From the NCBI RefSeq assembly GCF_031326225.1, contig NZ_CP133720.1, forward strand, positions 1,178,001-1,242,000: a stretch of DNA of 64,000 bases, read 5' to 3'. The stretch's first letter is position 1. Each line of letters starts with the position of its first letter. The stretch is from Undibacterium cyanobacteriorum (GTDB taxonomy: Bacteria > Pseudomonadota > Gammaproteobacteria > Burkholderiales > Burkholderiaceae_D). Position numbers and translations under genes: made by a program. This document shows, piece after piece, positions 1 to 9,532 of this stretch. Under the pieces are notes generated by a model. The model had not been told where the DNA came from. It was given only the letters and a program-made list of their open reading frames with translations, and did not search any database.

Positions 1-2
1 CT

Positions 3-173
3 GAGCGCGTTTTCTCGCGCAGCCAATTGTTGGACAAAGTATGGGGCGACCATGTCGTCATCGAAGAGCGCACCGTTGATGTCCATGTGCTGCGCTTACG
101 CAAAGTTTTGAAGGAGGCCGAAGGCCTTATTAAGACGGTGCGTAGTGTTGGCTATATGCTGTCAGAAAAATAG
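3..173 (+). CDS. phoB: PhoB response regulator, C-terminal fragment (cut by window edge)
   Basis: The last 56 codons of an OmpR/PhoB-type winged-helix DNA-binding domain are present; the 5' part lies outside the window. The fragment reads from the ERVFSRSQLLDKVWG segment through the recognition-helix motif RTVDVHVLRLRK to a C-terminal VRSVGYML, which is the usual end of PhoB. The kinase gene phoR follows on the same strand, supporting the assignment. PhoB is the DNA-binding regulator of the phosphate-starvation regulon. About 140 bp separate it from the preferred phoR start, longer than the tight coupling often seen. Confidence 0.88.
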   Translation, partial: ERVFSRSQLLDKVWGDHVVIEERTVDVHVLRLRKVLKEAEGLIKTVRSVGYMLSEK

Positions 174-315
174 TCGTTCCTATCGACGCCTTTGTTGCCT
201 TGACTTCACGTGATGTCTTTGGTGCTTCGGCGTCGGCGATACGCTACAATCTACTTGATCTAAGGCTGTTCGATTAAGCTTGTCGGCTCCCGCCCTACCA
301 CCTCCTCATTCATTT

Positions 316-1611
316 ATGCGACCTCATCTGATTTTTTGGATTTCTGCCCTTGTTCGTATCGTGCTCATTTTGGCAGGGGCTGGGTTGTGTGGACATTTCT
401 GGGGTGCCAAACTTGGTTTCGCATTGGCTGCGCTGGGAATGTTGGCTTTGGTAATCATGCAGTTGCAGTATTTGCTCAGTTTGTCCGATTGGTTAGAGAA
501 TCCAAGTAGCACGCGTTTGCCGGATGGTTGGGGCGCTTGGACTGAAATATTTTCGCGCCTATACAAATTGCGCCGCGAAGACGAAAAGAATCAAGCGGAA
601 CTGGCCGAGTGGTTGGCACGTTTTCGGCAGGCCATGACCTTGCTGCCAGACGGCGTTGTGATCATGGACGATGTGATGTTCTTAGAGTGGTGCAATCCCA
701 TCGCGGAGCATCATCTTGGTCTCGATTTGAAACGCGATAAAGGAATGCGGGTCACTAACTTAGTGCGCACGCCCGAGTTTATCGACTACATTATTTTAGG
801 TCGATACGACACACCGTTGACCCTCACTTTCCGCGAACGGAAGTTGATAGTTCACATCATTCCCTTTGAAAATCGTCGACAAATTTTGGTCACCCACGAT
901 GTGACGGAATCAGAGCGCATCGACATGATGCGTCGCGACTTTATCGCTAATGCTTCGCACGAACTTCGTACTCCCTTGACCGTCATCAATGGCTTTCTGG
1001 AAATCGCCTCAATGCAGACCGATGAGAATGTCTCGATCATGTCCTCCCATCTGAAATTGATGGTCGAACAAGGGCAGCGCATGCAACGCTTGGTCGAAGA
1101 TATGTTAACTCTCAGTCGACTCGAGTCAGCTGAGTTCCAAGTCCGTTCTGAAACGATAGACATGCAGATGATGCTGAAACATATCGTGCAGGAGGCGCAA
1201 GCCCTGTCAGCAGGGAAGCACCAAATCGCACTCGATTTCTCCGGACCAAATATACAAGGTAGCAGCGATGAAATTCGAAGTGCTATCAGTAATTTAGTGA
1301 CCAATGCGGTGCGCTACACACCAGAAGGTGGCAGCATCACCGTTGCGTGGCATGCAGGCGAGAAAGGACCGAAATTATCTGTGCAAGATACGGGCATCGG
1401 CATTAGCTCCGAGCATATTTCACGATTGACCGAGCGCTTCTATCGCGTCGATAAAAGCCGTTCGCGCGAGACGCAAGGCACCGGTCTTGGCCTCGCCATT
1501 GTGAAGCACGTCTTGTTGCGCCATAACGCCCAGCTTGTGATTGAGTCGACGCCCGGTGTTGGTAGCAAATTTTGTGTGCAGTTTCCTGTCTCACGTTTAA
1601 TTGAGTCATAA
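316..1611 (+). CDS. phoR: Phosphate regulon sensor histidine kinase PhoR
   Basis: Inner-membrane sensor kinase expected to phosphorylate PhoB when phosphate is scarce. From the ATG at 316 it has 431 residues: two hydrophobic segments in the first 60 residues, a linker, a PAS-like region around 100-195, then HisKA with the phosphoacceptor His in NASHELRTPLTV (about residue 215) and a HATPase_c domain with N-box SNLVTNAVRYTP, G1 DTGIGI and G2 GTGLGLAIV. The frame stays open to a TTG at 280, giving 12 more residues. Neither start has a good ribosome site; ATG 316 is preferred because it puts a short charged N terminus before the first membrane segment. Adjacent phoB supports the identity. Confidence 0.92.
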   Translation: MRPHLIFWISALVRIVLILAGAGLCGHFWGAKLGFALAALGMLALVIMQLQYLLSLSDWLENPSSTRLPDGWGAWTEIFSRLYKLRREDEKNQAELAEWLARFRQAMTLLPDGVVIMDDVMFLEWCNPIAEHHLGLDLKRDKGMRVTNLVRTPEFIDYIILGRYDTPLTLTFRERKLIVHIIPFENRRQILVTHDVTESERIDMMRRDFIANASHELRTPLTVINGFLEIASMQTDENVSIMSSHLKLMVEQGQRMQRLVEDMLTLSRLESAEFQVRSETIDMQMMLKHIVQEAQALSAGKHQIALDFSGPNIQGSSDEIRSAISNLVTNAVRYTPEGGSITVAWHAGEKGPKLSVQDTGIGISSEHISRLTERFYRVDKSRSRETQGTGLGLAIVKHVLLRHNAQLVIESTPGVGSKFCVQFPVSRLIES

Positions 1612-1849
1612 ATCTCGCGTAGTTATTGATTTTATTGCACGCTTTTCGGCACGCATCTTTTTATATTGACAATGACGCATCTGGCGCTCGGAATACTTCG
1701 TCGTATTTTTACCAAGCGCGCTAAAGTTTTTCCAAAAAGAAACAAATTTCTCAGTAATCCGTCTATCATTTAAAGTGAAATTTCCGAGGGCTCAATTGCT
1801 GTAAATCCTTGCGCCTTTTCGCTATGGTTCTCCGAAGTGAGGAATGATG

Positions 1850-2920
1850 ATGGAAATGCGGGTCATTGTGATCGACGATGCAGAGATCAATGTAATGCTG
1901 CTGTGTCGTCTGTTAGGCAAGTTAGATCAGTGCTGCGCGGTAAGTTTTACCGAGCCCGAACGTGCATTGCAATGGTGCGCGGAAAATGTTCCAGATCTTG
2001 TGCTAGTTGATTTCATGATGCCTCGTATGAACGGGGTGGAGTTCATCAGCGCATTCCGTAAGATCCCATCGTGCGTGGATATACCTATTCTCATGATCAC
2101 TGCCAATGATGAAACGGCAGTACGTTATGACGCACTCGAAGCAGGGGCAAACGACTTCTTAATTAAACCAGTCGATAAAGTTGAATTTTTAGCGCGTTCA
2201 AAAAACATGTTGGCGCTGCGTAAGAACCAACGCCTGCTAGAAAACCGTGCCGCATGGCTAGACTCAGAGGTACAAAAGGCGACTGCCGAGATTAAGGCGC
2301 GCGAACAAGAAACCGTCTTGCGCTTGTCGAAAGCAGCTGATTCGCGCGATCCTGAAACTGGTGCGCACATTCTTCGGATGGCGAATTATTCGAAGCTGAT
2401 TGGCGCCAATATGGGATTGTCCGAGTCACAACAGCAGATCTTACTTGATGCAGCACCCATGCATGACATCGGCAAAGTAGGAATCCCTGATCATATTCTT
2501 TTGAAGCCCGGTAAGTTGTCCCCAGAAGAGTTTACCATCATGAAAACTCATGCGACTCTGGGTTATCAAATTCTGGCAGGCAGTCAATCCGAGATTGTGC
2601 AAACTGGTGCGCAGATTGCGCTTTCTCACCATGAGAAATACGATGGTAGCGGCTATCCACAGGGACTAGTCGGCAATGCGATTCCCTTGTTCGCACGTAT
2701 CGTGGCCGTTGCAGATGTGTTTGATGCATTAACCTCAGAACGCCCTTATAAATCGGCTTGGCCGCTTGAGAAAGCGGTGGAATTTTTGCGCGAAGGCAGT
2801 GGGCAACATTTTGATCCCGTCTGCGTCGATGCTTTTCTTTTAGATTGGGACAAAGTCTTAGAGATTCGTGAGCGCTATAAGGACGACAAGAATGAATTAG
2901 GTGGTTTAGGTTCGTTCTAA
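1850..2920 (+). CDS. Response regulator with HD-GYP domain (predicted c-di-GMP phosphodiesterase)
   Basis: N-terminal receiver domain (about 1-120) with acidic pocket VIDD and phosphoacceptor Asp in LVDFMMPRMNG, a coiled linker (about 125-160), then an HD-GYP domain with the metal-binding MHDIGKVGIPD motif and the HHEKYDGSGYP signature. HD-GYP proteins hydrolyse cyclic-di-GMP, so phosphorylation probably tunes c-di-GMP turnover in the cytoplasm. Three ATGs occur in tandem at 1844, 1847 and 1850; AGGA ends at 1843, so 1850 has the best spacing (1856 is also possible). It is the first gene of a module continuing with a FIST protein and a hybrid kinase, which are its likely input. Confidence 0.9.
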   Translation: MEMRVIVIDDAEINVMLLCRLLGKLDQCCAVSFTEPERALQWCAENVPDLVLVDFMMPRMNGVEFISAFRKIPSCVDIPILMITANDETAVRYDALEAGANDFLIKPVDKVEFLARSKNMLALRKNQRLLENRAAWLDSEVQKATAEIKAREQETVLRLSKAADSRDPETGAHILRMANYSKLIGANMGLSESQQQILLDAAPMHDIGKVGIPDHILLKPGKLSPEEFTIMKTHATLGYQILAGSQSEIVQTGAQIALSHHEKYDGSGYPQGLVGNAIPLFARIVAVADVFDALTSERPYKSAWPLEKAVEFLREGSGQHFDPVCVDAFLLDWDKVLEIRERYKDDKNELGGLGSF

Positions 2921-2995
2921 TTTAAAGTTAAAGCGATAAATATAATTTTTTTTGCAGTGTTTGGCTGGTATCTCTCGTATGAGGAAGGACATAAA

Positions 2996-4144
2996 ATGAA
3001 AATTGCTCAAACCGTGATGCAGGATATTTCTACTGACTTATCAAAACTTGATAGTTTAATGGCACTCGAACCTCAGTTGGTGCTAGTGTTTGGTTTTACG
3101 GAGCACTTCGCGAACCCTAGTCTGCATCAAGCACTGCGGGCTAAATTCCCTCATGCTCAATGCGTCGGTTGCACCACGGCAGGTGAAATTGCGCCGAGTG
3201 GCGTCGTCAATCATACGACGGTGGTGACAGCGATTCACTTTGAAAATACCCAGTTCACGGTTGCGACCGCCCCTTTGGAATCGATGGAGAAGTCCTATGA
3301 TGCGGGAGCTGCTCTAGCTCGGCAATTGCAGTCGGACCGACTGAAAGCGGTGCTCGTTTTAGGACAAGGTGTCGCCATCAATGGCAGCGGCATGATTGAA
3401 GGGATGGTGAGCGTATTAGGGGCGAGTATGCCGATTACTGGCGGCTTGGCCGGGGACGATGGTGCTTTTGTGAAAACCTACACCATGTCGAATCAAGCGG
3501 TTTCTACGGATCACATTATTGGGATTGGTTTTGAGGGGGAAAAACTGATGTTTTCGCACGGTAGTTTCGGCGGCTGGAAACCATTTGGCCCGACGCGAAA
3601 AGTCACGCGCTGTGTTGGCAATATATTGTATGAACTTGATGGCGAGCCAGCGCTCGATGTTTATAAACGCTACTTAGGTGACTACGCAAAAGACCTACCT
3701 GGTTCAGGTTTACTGTTCCCATTCGAGATGCTCAGTGACGCCCGTGAATCTCTAGGGCAGATTCGAACCATTCTTGGAGTGAATGAAGCTGATGGTAGTT
3801 TGGTATTAGCAGGAGTGATTAACCCTGACGGGTATTTGCGTTTAATGCATGCACATACGAATGACTTGGTCGATGGCGCTGAAACAGCAGCGAATTCGAC
3901 CATCGAGAATGTTGGATCCGCAAGTGGGCAAGCCTTAGGTTTATTGGTGAGTTGCGTGGGGCGCAAACTCGTCATGGGTGGCCGAGTCGACGAAGAGGTT
4001 GAAGCGGTGCAGGATATTCTCGGCGAGCACACGGTACTCTGCGGTTTTTATTCAAATGGGGAAATTTGTCCCGGTTATAAATTGGAAGCCTGCAGTCTTC
4101 ACAATCAAACGATGACGATTACGTATCTCGCCGAGGCTGCCTGA
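2996..4144 (+). CDS. FIST-domain sensory protein
   Basis: A 382-residue protein with FIST N and C domains. Typical segments are GCTTAGEIAPSG near residue 50, GGLAGDDG near 145 and a C-terminal NGEICP. FIST domains are predicted to bind small ligands, and stand-alone copies are often encoded next to kinases. No signal peptide or membrane segment is visible, so it probably acts in the cytoplasm. The start at 2996 is supported by GAGGAAGGA seven bases upstream; an in-frame GTG at 2957 lacks a site. Its TGA overlaps the ATG of the next gene by one base, which suggests translational coupling and that this protein feeds the hybrid kinase. Confidence 0.88.
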   Translation: MKIAQTVMQDISTDLSKLDSLMALEPQLVLVFGFTEHFANPSLHQALRAKFPHAQCVGCTTAGEIAPSGVVNHTTVVTAIHFENTQFTVATAPLESMEKSYDAGAALARQLQSDRLKAVLVLGQGVAINGSGMIEGMVSVLGASMPITGGLAGDDGAFVKTYTMSNQAVSTDHIIGIGFEGEKLMFSHGSFGGWKPFGPTRKVTRCVGNILYELDGEPALDVYKRYLGDYAKDLPGSGLLFPFEMLSDARESLGQIRTILGVNEADGSLVLAGVINPDGYLRLMHAHTNDLVDGAETAANSTIENVGSASGQALGLLVSCVGRKLVMGGRVDEEVEAVQDILGEHTVLCGFYSNGEICPGYKLEACSLHNQTMTITYLAEAA

Positions 4145-7100
4145 TGCCACATAAGCTGTCCTTGCGCCAATATAAGCGTCTACTGGGGATCGTAGGTGAG
4201 CCTCAGTTAGAAGCGCTTTTATCCGAGTTCGAATCACTGGACGAAAACTGCGGACTGAGTGAAAGCGCACGCCAAGCGCTTAAAGGATTCCGCCATTTCT
4301 TCGCGCAAGTGGATGAGGCGTATGAACAGGCAGATCGTGACCTAGCCTTAGGTAAAAGAAGCTTGGAGCTTAGTTCTACCGAATTGATGGAAGCTAACCA
4401 AAGCTTGCGCCATGAAGCGGAAATGCGTCAACAGGTCATCCATACTTTGCGTCGAACCGCAAACGAAGTGTTGGCACAACTTGGTAAGCATCTCGGCGAT
4501 GATGAGAGCTTAGAGTCGCTGAGTACTTTATTGGCTGGTTTAGTCAGTGATGTCTTGAGTACGCGGAGCGAACTTCAAACAGCATTAAATGCAATCAAAA
4601 ATCAACAGTTTGCACTCGATGAACATGCCATTGTCAGTATCACCGATGAGAATGGTAATTTGTTGTACGCCAATGATAAATTTTGCTCGATTAGCCAATA
4701 CGATCGGCAAGAATTGTTGGGACAAAACCATCGTATCGTCAATTCCGGACTGCACAGCCCTAGCTTCTTCGCCAATATGTGGGACACCATCAAGAGTGGC
4801 GAAGTGTGGCATGGAGAAATTCGTAATCGAGCCAAAGATGGAAGTTTTTATTGGACCAGCGCCACCATCGTTCCGTTCTTGAGCGAACTCAAGCAACCAT
4901 ATCAATTTATTTCGATCCGGACCGACATTACGCATGAGCGCTTGCTAAAGGATGAAATTGAAGCCAGCAAACGCTTACTGCAGAATGTGATGAACACCTT
5001 GGGTGAAGGCGTGTACACCTTAGATCATGTTGGTGCATGTACCTTTCTCAATCCTGAGGCCGAGAAGATACTTGGATGGACTCTCGATGAAGCGCGCGGG
5101 CAACTTCTGCACGATCTCATCCACGCCCATAAACCGGACGGCACGGTGGTGTCACATGAGGACTGCTGCATCAGCCAGGCTATGAATCATGGCCAAGTAT
5201 TTCGCTCCGACGATGAGTACTTCCGGCATAAGTCAGGACGCTTTTTCCCTGTGTCTTTAGTCGCGTCTCCCATTTTTGAGAACGGTGAAATTGTTGGCTC
5301 GGTGGCGGCCTTCCAAGATATTACGGCGCGACATGCTGCGGAAGCTGCTCTGCGTGAGAGTGAAAATAAGCAACGCATGATCTTAGACAATGCAGCGGAT
5401 GCCGTGTTTGTGGCGGGCCCCGACGAGCGCTGGATTTATGTGAATGATCTAGCCCTTAACATGCTTGGATTTGAACGCGATGAAGTATTGGGTAACTTGA
5501 TTTATGATTTGTTGCCGGATGCGCATCGTGAGATTGGACGCAGAACTTTCAATCAACGCCTGCAGCAAGAAAAATTTATTCGCCAAGAAATTCGACTGTT
5601 GACCAAGGCGGGTGGACAAGTCCCTGTTGAGATGAATGCCGCTCTGCTGCCCGACGGTAGCATTTACGGATCATGTCGTGATATAACGAGCCGTAAAGAA
5701 TTTGAGACTGCCTTAATCAAAGCCAAAATTGGAGCGGAGGAGGCGAGCCGTGCCAAGAGTGAATTCTTAGCCACCATGTCCCACGAAATTCGCACGCCGA
5801 TGAATGGCATCATCGGTATGACGGAACTGACGCTTGATACGGAATTGGATGCGCAGCAGCGAGAGTATCTGGAGCTAGTCAAGGTATCTTCGAATTCCTT
5901 ATTGGGCATCATTAACGATATTCTCGATTTCTCCAAGATTGAGTCGGGCAAAATGATTTTGGAGCGGATCGAGTTCCCCTTGCGTGAGTTGATTGCGACA
6001 ACTCTCAAGTCGCTTGCACTACGCGCCGAACAAAAGCATATCGAATTGGTTTATCAAATCGATCCAGAATTGCCACATGTGCTGCTTGGTGATCCGGGCA
6101 AGCTGCGTCAAGTAATCACTAATTTGGTGGGTAACGCAATCAAATTTAGTGACTCAGGAGTGATCTCCGTTGACGTCGATCTTGAAGATCGCGACGACGA
6201 AGAAGTCAAAATCTATTTCGCGGTTACCGATAGCGGCATCGGGATTCCCGCAGACAAGATTGAACATATTTTCCAACCATTCAGCCAAGCCGACGCATCA
6301 ACGACGCGCAGGTATGGTGGCACGGGATTGGGCCTCTCAATTTCTTCGCGTTTGGTGAGTGGCATGCAGGGTCAGTTGCAAGTCGTGAGTGAAGTTGGGA
6401 AGGGCAGCAGTTTCTTTTTCTCAGCGATTTTTGGCATTGGCGAAATCTCTGAAAAACACGTTCCCGATATTGAGTTGCAAGGCTTGAATGTGTTGGTGGT
6501 GGATGATAATTCGATCAACCGCAAGTACATCGGTGATACTCTGCGTAATTGGAATATGCAGGCGGCGGCCGTGGAAAGCGCTCACCAAGCAGTACAGTCT
6601 GTAATAAAAAGTCGTGAGGAAAATAAACCTTTTGATTTGATTGTGTTGGATACCTGCATGCCAGAGCAAGATGGCTTTAGCTTGGCCTCGCAGTTGCGTG
6701 AAGAAGGCTTACTTGGAAAGAGCAAGATGCTGATGTTGTCATCAGCAGGTTCTCAAGATGATGCCAAACGGTGTGAGGAATTTGGCATTGCAGGATACGT
6801 GCGTAAGCCTATCAGTCAAAGTGAATTGCAGTTTGCAATTGAATCGGTTTTCAAAGGCGTCTCGAATGGCGCGATGCACTATGCTCACCTTGCTGCAAAC
6901 TTACGTGAGAATGAGCAAAAAGCCTTAAGGGTATTGGTTGCCGAAGATAATCCTATCAATCAAAAATTAGCGCGTAGCCTCCTTGAGAAGTGGGGGCATC
7001 AAGTCGATGTCGCAGAGAATGGATTATTGGCGATCGCCATGCACAAACGCCACGCCTACGACGTCATTTTGATGGATATGCAAATGCCTGAGATGGGCGG

Positions 7101-7731
7101 TATTGAGGCTACTCAGAAAATTCGGGCGATGGAGCAAGGTGATGCGCATGTTCCAATTATCGCAATGACTGCCAATGCCATGCAAGGCGACAAAGAACGT
7201 TGTCTCGAAGTCGGGATGGATCATTATTTATCCAAGCCAATCAAGTCGGACTTACTTAGGGGCCTGCTGGATCAAATCTTTTCGCAGTTGGCGGAGCCGC
7301 GCGCAGTTTCCGACGATACATCATCTGAAACAAACCAAGAGGCAAGACGAAAATCTGATAGTCGAGCGCTACAATTCGATTATTTTGCCAATGTGCTGCA
7401 AGGTGATGAAGAGGTTCTAGCTATCATCACGCCGATGTTCTTGGATGCTTATAAAGGTCAATTGCAGGAGTTGCAGTTGGCGGTAACGAAGGAGGATGCC
7501 GAACTTTTATACCGCAGCGCACATACTCTTAAAGGGCTGGTGGGGAACTTTAATGCACACCCAGTAGAGGAGTTAGCCAAGGCCTTGGAGCTGAAGGGGA
7601 AACACAAAGATTTTTCACGTGTTCCAATCATTTTCGAGCAACTTGAAAAGCAGTTTCAACCAATGATTGAGGCGCTACAGCGCTTTATGCAAGAGAAACT
7701 CCAAGATAGTGATTATAAGCAGCATAGTTAA
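4144..7731 (+). CDS. Soluble hybrid sensor kinase: PAS repeats, HisKA, HATPase, two receivers, Hpt
   Basis: A 1195-residue BarA-type phosphorelay kinase without membrane segments. Order: helical, coiled-coil-like N terminus (about 1-145); three PAS domains (about 150-265, 275-400, 410-520); HisKA with His547 in MSHEIRTPMNGIIG; HATPase with NLVGNAIKFSD, DSGIGIP and GTGLGLSIS; receiver 1 with Asp836 in VLDTCMPEQDG; receiver 2 with Asp978 in LMDMQMPEMGG; C-terminal Hpt with His1127 in AHTLKGLVGNF. All phosphoacceptor sites look intact, so a His-Asp-His-Asp relay is possible. The start overlaps the FIST stop. The HD-GYP regulator encoded upstream is the obvious final acceptor, though this is inferred from gene order only. 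Confidence 0.9.
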   Translation: MPHKLSLRQYKRLLGIVGEPQLEALLSEFESLDENCGLSESARQALKGFRHFFAQVDEAYEQADRDLALGKRSLELSSTELMEANQSLRHEAEMRQQVIHTLRRTANEVLAQLGKHLGDDESLESLSTLLAGLVSDVLSTRSELQTALNAIKNQQFALDEHAIVSITDENGNLLYANDKFCSISQYDRQELLGQNHRIVNSGLHSPSFFANMWDTIKSGEVWHGEIRNRAKDGSFYWTSATIVPFLSELKQPYQFISIRTDITHERLLKDEIEASKRLLQNVMNTLGEGVYTLDHVGACTFLNPEAEKILGWTLDEARGQLLHDLIHAHKPDGTVVSHEDCCISQAMNHGQVFRSDDEYFRHKSGRFFPVSLVASPIFENGEIVGSVAAFQDITARHAAEAALRESENKQRMILDNAADAVFVAGPDERWIYVNDLALNMLGFERDEVLGNLIYDLLPDAHREIGRRTFNQRLQQEKFIRQEIRLLTKAGGQVPVEMNAALLPDGSIYGSCRDITSRKEFETALIKAKIGAEEASRAKSEFLATMSHEIRTPMNGIIGMTELTLDTELDAQQREYLELVKVSSNSLLGIINDILDFSKIESGKMILERIEFPLRELIATTLKSLALRAEQKHIELVYQIDPELPHVLLGDPGKLRQVITNLVGNAIKFSDSGVISVDVDLEDRDDEEVKIYFAVTDSGIGIPADKIEHIFQPFSQADASTTRRYGGTGLGLSISSRLVSGMQGQLQVVSEVGKGSSFFFSAIFGIGEISEKHVPDIELQGLNVLVVDDNSINRKYIGDTLRNWNMQAAAVESAHQAVQSVIKSREENKPFDLIVLDTCMPEQDGFSLASQLREEGLLGKSKMLMLSSAGSQDDAKRCEEFGIAGYVRKPISQSELQFAIESVFKGVSNGAMHYAHLAANLRENEQKALRVLVAEDNPINQKLARSLLEKWGHQVDVAENGLLAIAMHKRHAYDVILMDMQMPEMGGIEATQKIRAMEQGDAHVPIIAMTANAMQGDKERCLEVGMDHYLSKPIKSDLLRGLLDQIFSQLAEPRAVSDDTSSETNQEARRKSDSRALQFDYFANVLQGDEEVLAIITPMFLDAYKGQLQELQLAVTKEDAELLYRSAHTLKGLVGNFNAHPVEELAKALELKGKHKDFSRVPIIFEQLEKQFQPMIEALQRFMQEKLQDSDYKQHS

Positions 7732-7783
7732 ATACATTGGCGACCTATCGTGCGATATAGCAAAGAACAGACGTCTTTCGGGC

Positions 7784-7833
7784 CTGATCGGCGAATGATG
7801 ATGCCGATCAGCTCCGTCACCATCGGTTGGTGA
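7784..7833. repeat. Two consecutive inverted repeats between hybrid kinase and response regulator genes
   Basis: A perfect 9-bp inverted repeat (CTGATCGGC 7784-7792, GCCGATCAG 7803-7811, 10-base loop) is followed by a 6-bp one (TCACCA 7817-7822, TGGTGA 7828-7833). Neither is followed by a T run, so this is not a standard intrinsic terminator. It could be a Rho-type end signal, an operator, or leader structure for the regulator starting at 7982. The rest of the 250-bp gap shows nothing clear. Confidence 0.5.
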
Positions 7834-7981
7834 AGCCGAGCTTCGTCCCGTGTCACCCCAGCTAGGGCAATTTTTCGTTCTTCTCCCCTCGAAACATACA
7901 ATTTTCAGACGCTTTTCTACCTTTTGGTTGATTGCTCTTACATCGAAGGGCTTATACAATCTTGGGCGAGGAGATCTGCCT

Positions 7982-8686
7982 ATGTATCGTGTTATGTTGG
8001 TTGAAGACGATGAGCGTCTTGCAAACCTGATTATCGAATATTTACAAAGTTACGAGTTCGCCGTCGATTTAGTCGCACGCGGCGACCTTGCTTTGCCACA
8101 ATTTCAAGCAAGTAAGCCAGATATTGTGGTACTTGATTTGATGCTGCCAGGACTCGATGGGATGGTAGTAGCACGCCAAATCCGCGAGCACAGCAAAGTG
8201 CCGATTTTGATCTTGACTGCACGTGAGGATTCGTACGATGAAGTATCTGCACTGGAGCAAGGCGCGGATGATTTCGTGAATAAACCTGTGCAACCCCGCA
8301 TTCTGTTAGCTCGACTACGCGCTTTGATACGCCGTAGTAACGGTAGTCAAGGCGATGACGCTGCGCATGATCCTGAACTGATTGTGTTCGGTGGACTCCG
8401 AATCAACAAAGGTGATCGCATCGTCGAGTGGAATGATTTCGCGATCGATTTATCAAATACGGAATTTAAGTTGCTGATGATTTTGGCTGAGTCGCCAGGC
8501 AAGGTTTTGTCGCGCGACGATATTTTGAAAAAAATGCGCGGTATCGAATTTGATGGATTGGATCGTAGTATCGATAACCTTATCTCTCGATTGCGTCGTC
8601 GCTTCGACGATCAACACTCCGAGAAAATTAAGACAGTGTGGGGCGAGGGTTACTTGTTTTCACCTTCGGCATGGTCGCTTGCCTAA
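7982..8686 (+). CDS. OmpR-family response regulator, RstA-like
   Basis: A 234-residue regulator: receiver domain with MLVEDDERLANLI and phosphoacceptor Asp52 in VLDLMLPGLDG, then a winged-helix domain containing SNTEFKLLMILAE and RSIDNLISRLRRRF. The start at 7982 is fixed by GAGGAG about ten bases upstream; the frame is open to a GTG at 7850 but that stretch has no domain. The RstA-like class normally sits next to an RstB-like kinase. Here the matching kinase is at 12146, with three opposite-strand genes between. It probably controls the MipA/lipoprotein genes, an inference from position. Confidence 0.88.
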   Translation: MYRVMLVEDDERLANLIIEYLQSYEFAVDLVARGDLALPQFQASKPDIVVLDLMLPGLDGMVVARQIREHSKVPILILTAREDSYDEVSALEQGADDFVNKPVQPRILLARLRALIRRSNGSQGDDAAHDPELIVFGGLRINKGDRIVEWNDFAIDLSNTEFKLLMILAESPGKVLSRDDILKKMRGIEFDGLDRSIDNLISRLRRRFDDQHSEKIKTVWGEGYLFSPSAWSLA

Positions 8687-8732
8687 GTGGAATGTATGTT
8701 TGCTTGAAAAGATTCGCAACACATTTTACTTC

Positions 8733-8766
8733 AAAAAAACGGCGCTATTGAGCGCCGTTTTTTATT
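8733..8766. terminator. Bidirectional intrinsic terminator
   Basis: Stem 8737-8746 pairs with 8751-8760 (AAACGGCGCT / AGCGCCGTTT) with a four-base ATTG loop, A-rich on one side and T-rich on the other. It lies between the convergent response-regulator gene and the exported-protein gene, whose stop codon it touches. Confidence 0.88.
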
Positions 8767-9514
8767 CGATGACGGCAATTGCAATCAGTGGACTGCTGCG
8801 CGTGACCAGATGTGATTTATCAAAGTTCGTGTCGAAGCGAACTTGCGCGACTTTGAGTTGTATATTGGAATCCTGCCACAAGAGGACATTATCTTGAATT
8901 CCGACTGCCTGATGGGTCGATTGATGTGTGCGCAATTCGACTGCAGCGCTACTATCTTTTTTGTCGAAAGCGAACTTCACACCAACGCATTTTTTTCCGT
9001 TCATGCCAGCCGGGTCTAGGGAACTCAAGAAGCTCAGGCTCTGCTCACAGGCCGTTCGTAAATCGCTCATCTCATAATTGCCATCGGCACGCAACAGAAT
9101 ACTCACACGTGAGCGGAAGCTGAATTGTCCGATACGCGGCGTGATACTGAGCTCGGCATTTTCATCGTAAGCCGCTTTGAGCAACGGCAATTGGGTTTGT
9201 CCCAATGGGTCGAGGTTCAAATTCATCACGCCACTCTTGGAGTTGAGTGTGAGTCGAACGGTATCGAAGCTAACCTGTTTTTCTTTGACGACGATTTGGA
9301 AACGGTTCTGAATCAGGTTCTTGCTCTTGCCGAATTTTTCGAACCACACCATGGTTTTGTACGCGTCACGGTAGCTAATCCATTCGCTATCTACTTTTTT
9401 GTTCGTGTCAATGCCGCCCTGCGCTTGAGCCATTGAAGGCCCCAGCGCAAAGGCTGCAAGAACTGCGAACAAAGAAGTGATGTTGGATTTCACGATTTTT
9501 CGTATTTCTAACAA
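8762..9514 (-). CDS. Exported protein of unknown function
   Basis: 250 residues with a signal peptide (hydrophobic core about 13-27, likely cleavage after the AQA near residue 31), so periplasmic. The mature part is a single compact domain beginning WISYRDAYKTMVWFEKFG, with two cysteines (in TACEQS and KKCVGV) that could form a disulfide. It faintly recalls the DUF2987 layout but I do not recognise the family with confidence. The gene lies 18 bp downstream of the MipA/OmpV gene on the same strand, so the two are probably co-transcribed, inside the split RstA/RstB-like locus. A role in envelope stress is plausible but unproven. Confidence 0.75.
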   Translation of the reverse strand: MLEIRKIVKSNITSLFAVLAAFALGPSMAQAQGGIDTNKKVDSEWISYRDAYKTMVWFEKFGKSKNLIQNRFQIVVKEKQVSFDTVRLTLNSKSGVMNLNLDPLGQTQLPLLKAAYDENAELSITPRIGQFSFRSRVSILLRADGNYEMSDLRTACEQSLSFLSSLDPAGMNGKKCVGVKFAFDKKDSSAAVELRTHQSTHQAVGIQDNVLLWQDSNIQLKVAQVRFDTNFDKSHLVTRSSPLIAIAVIE

Positions 9515-9532
9515 TGATTCAAAATAAAACTC

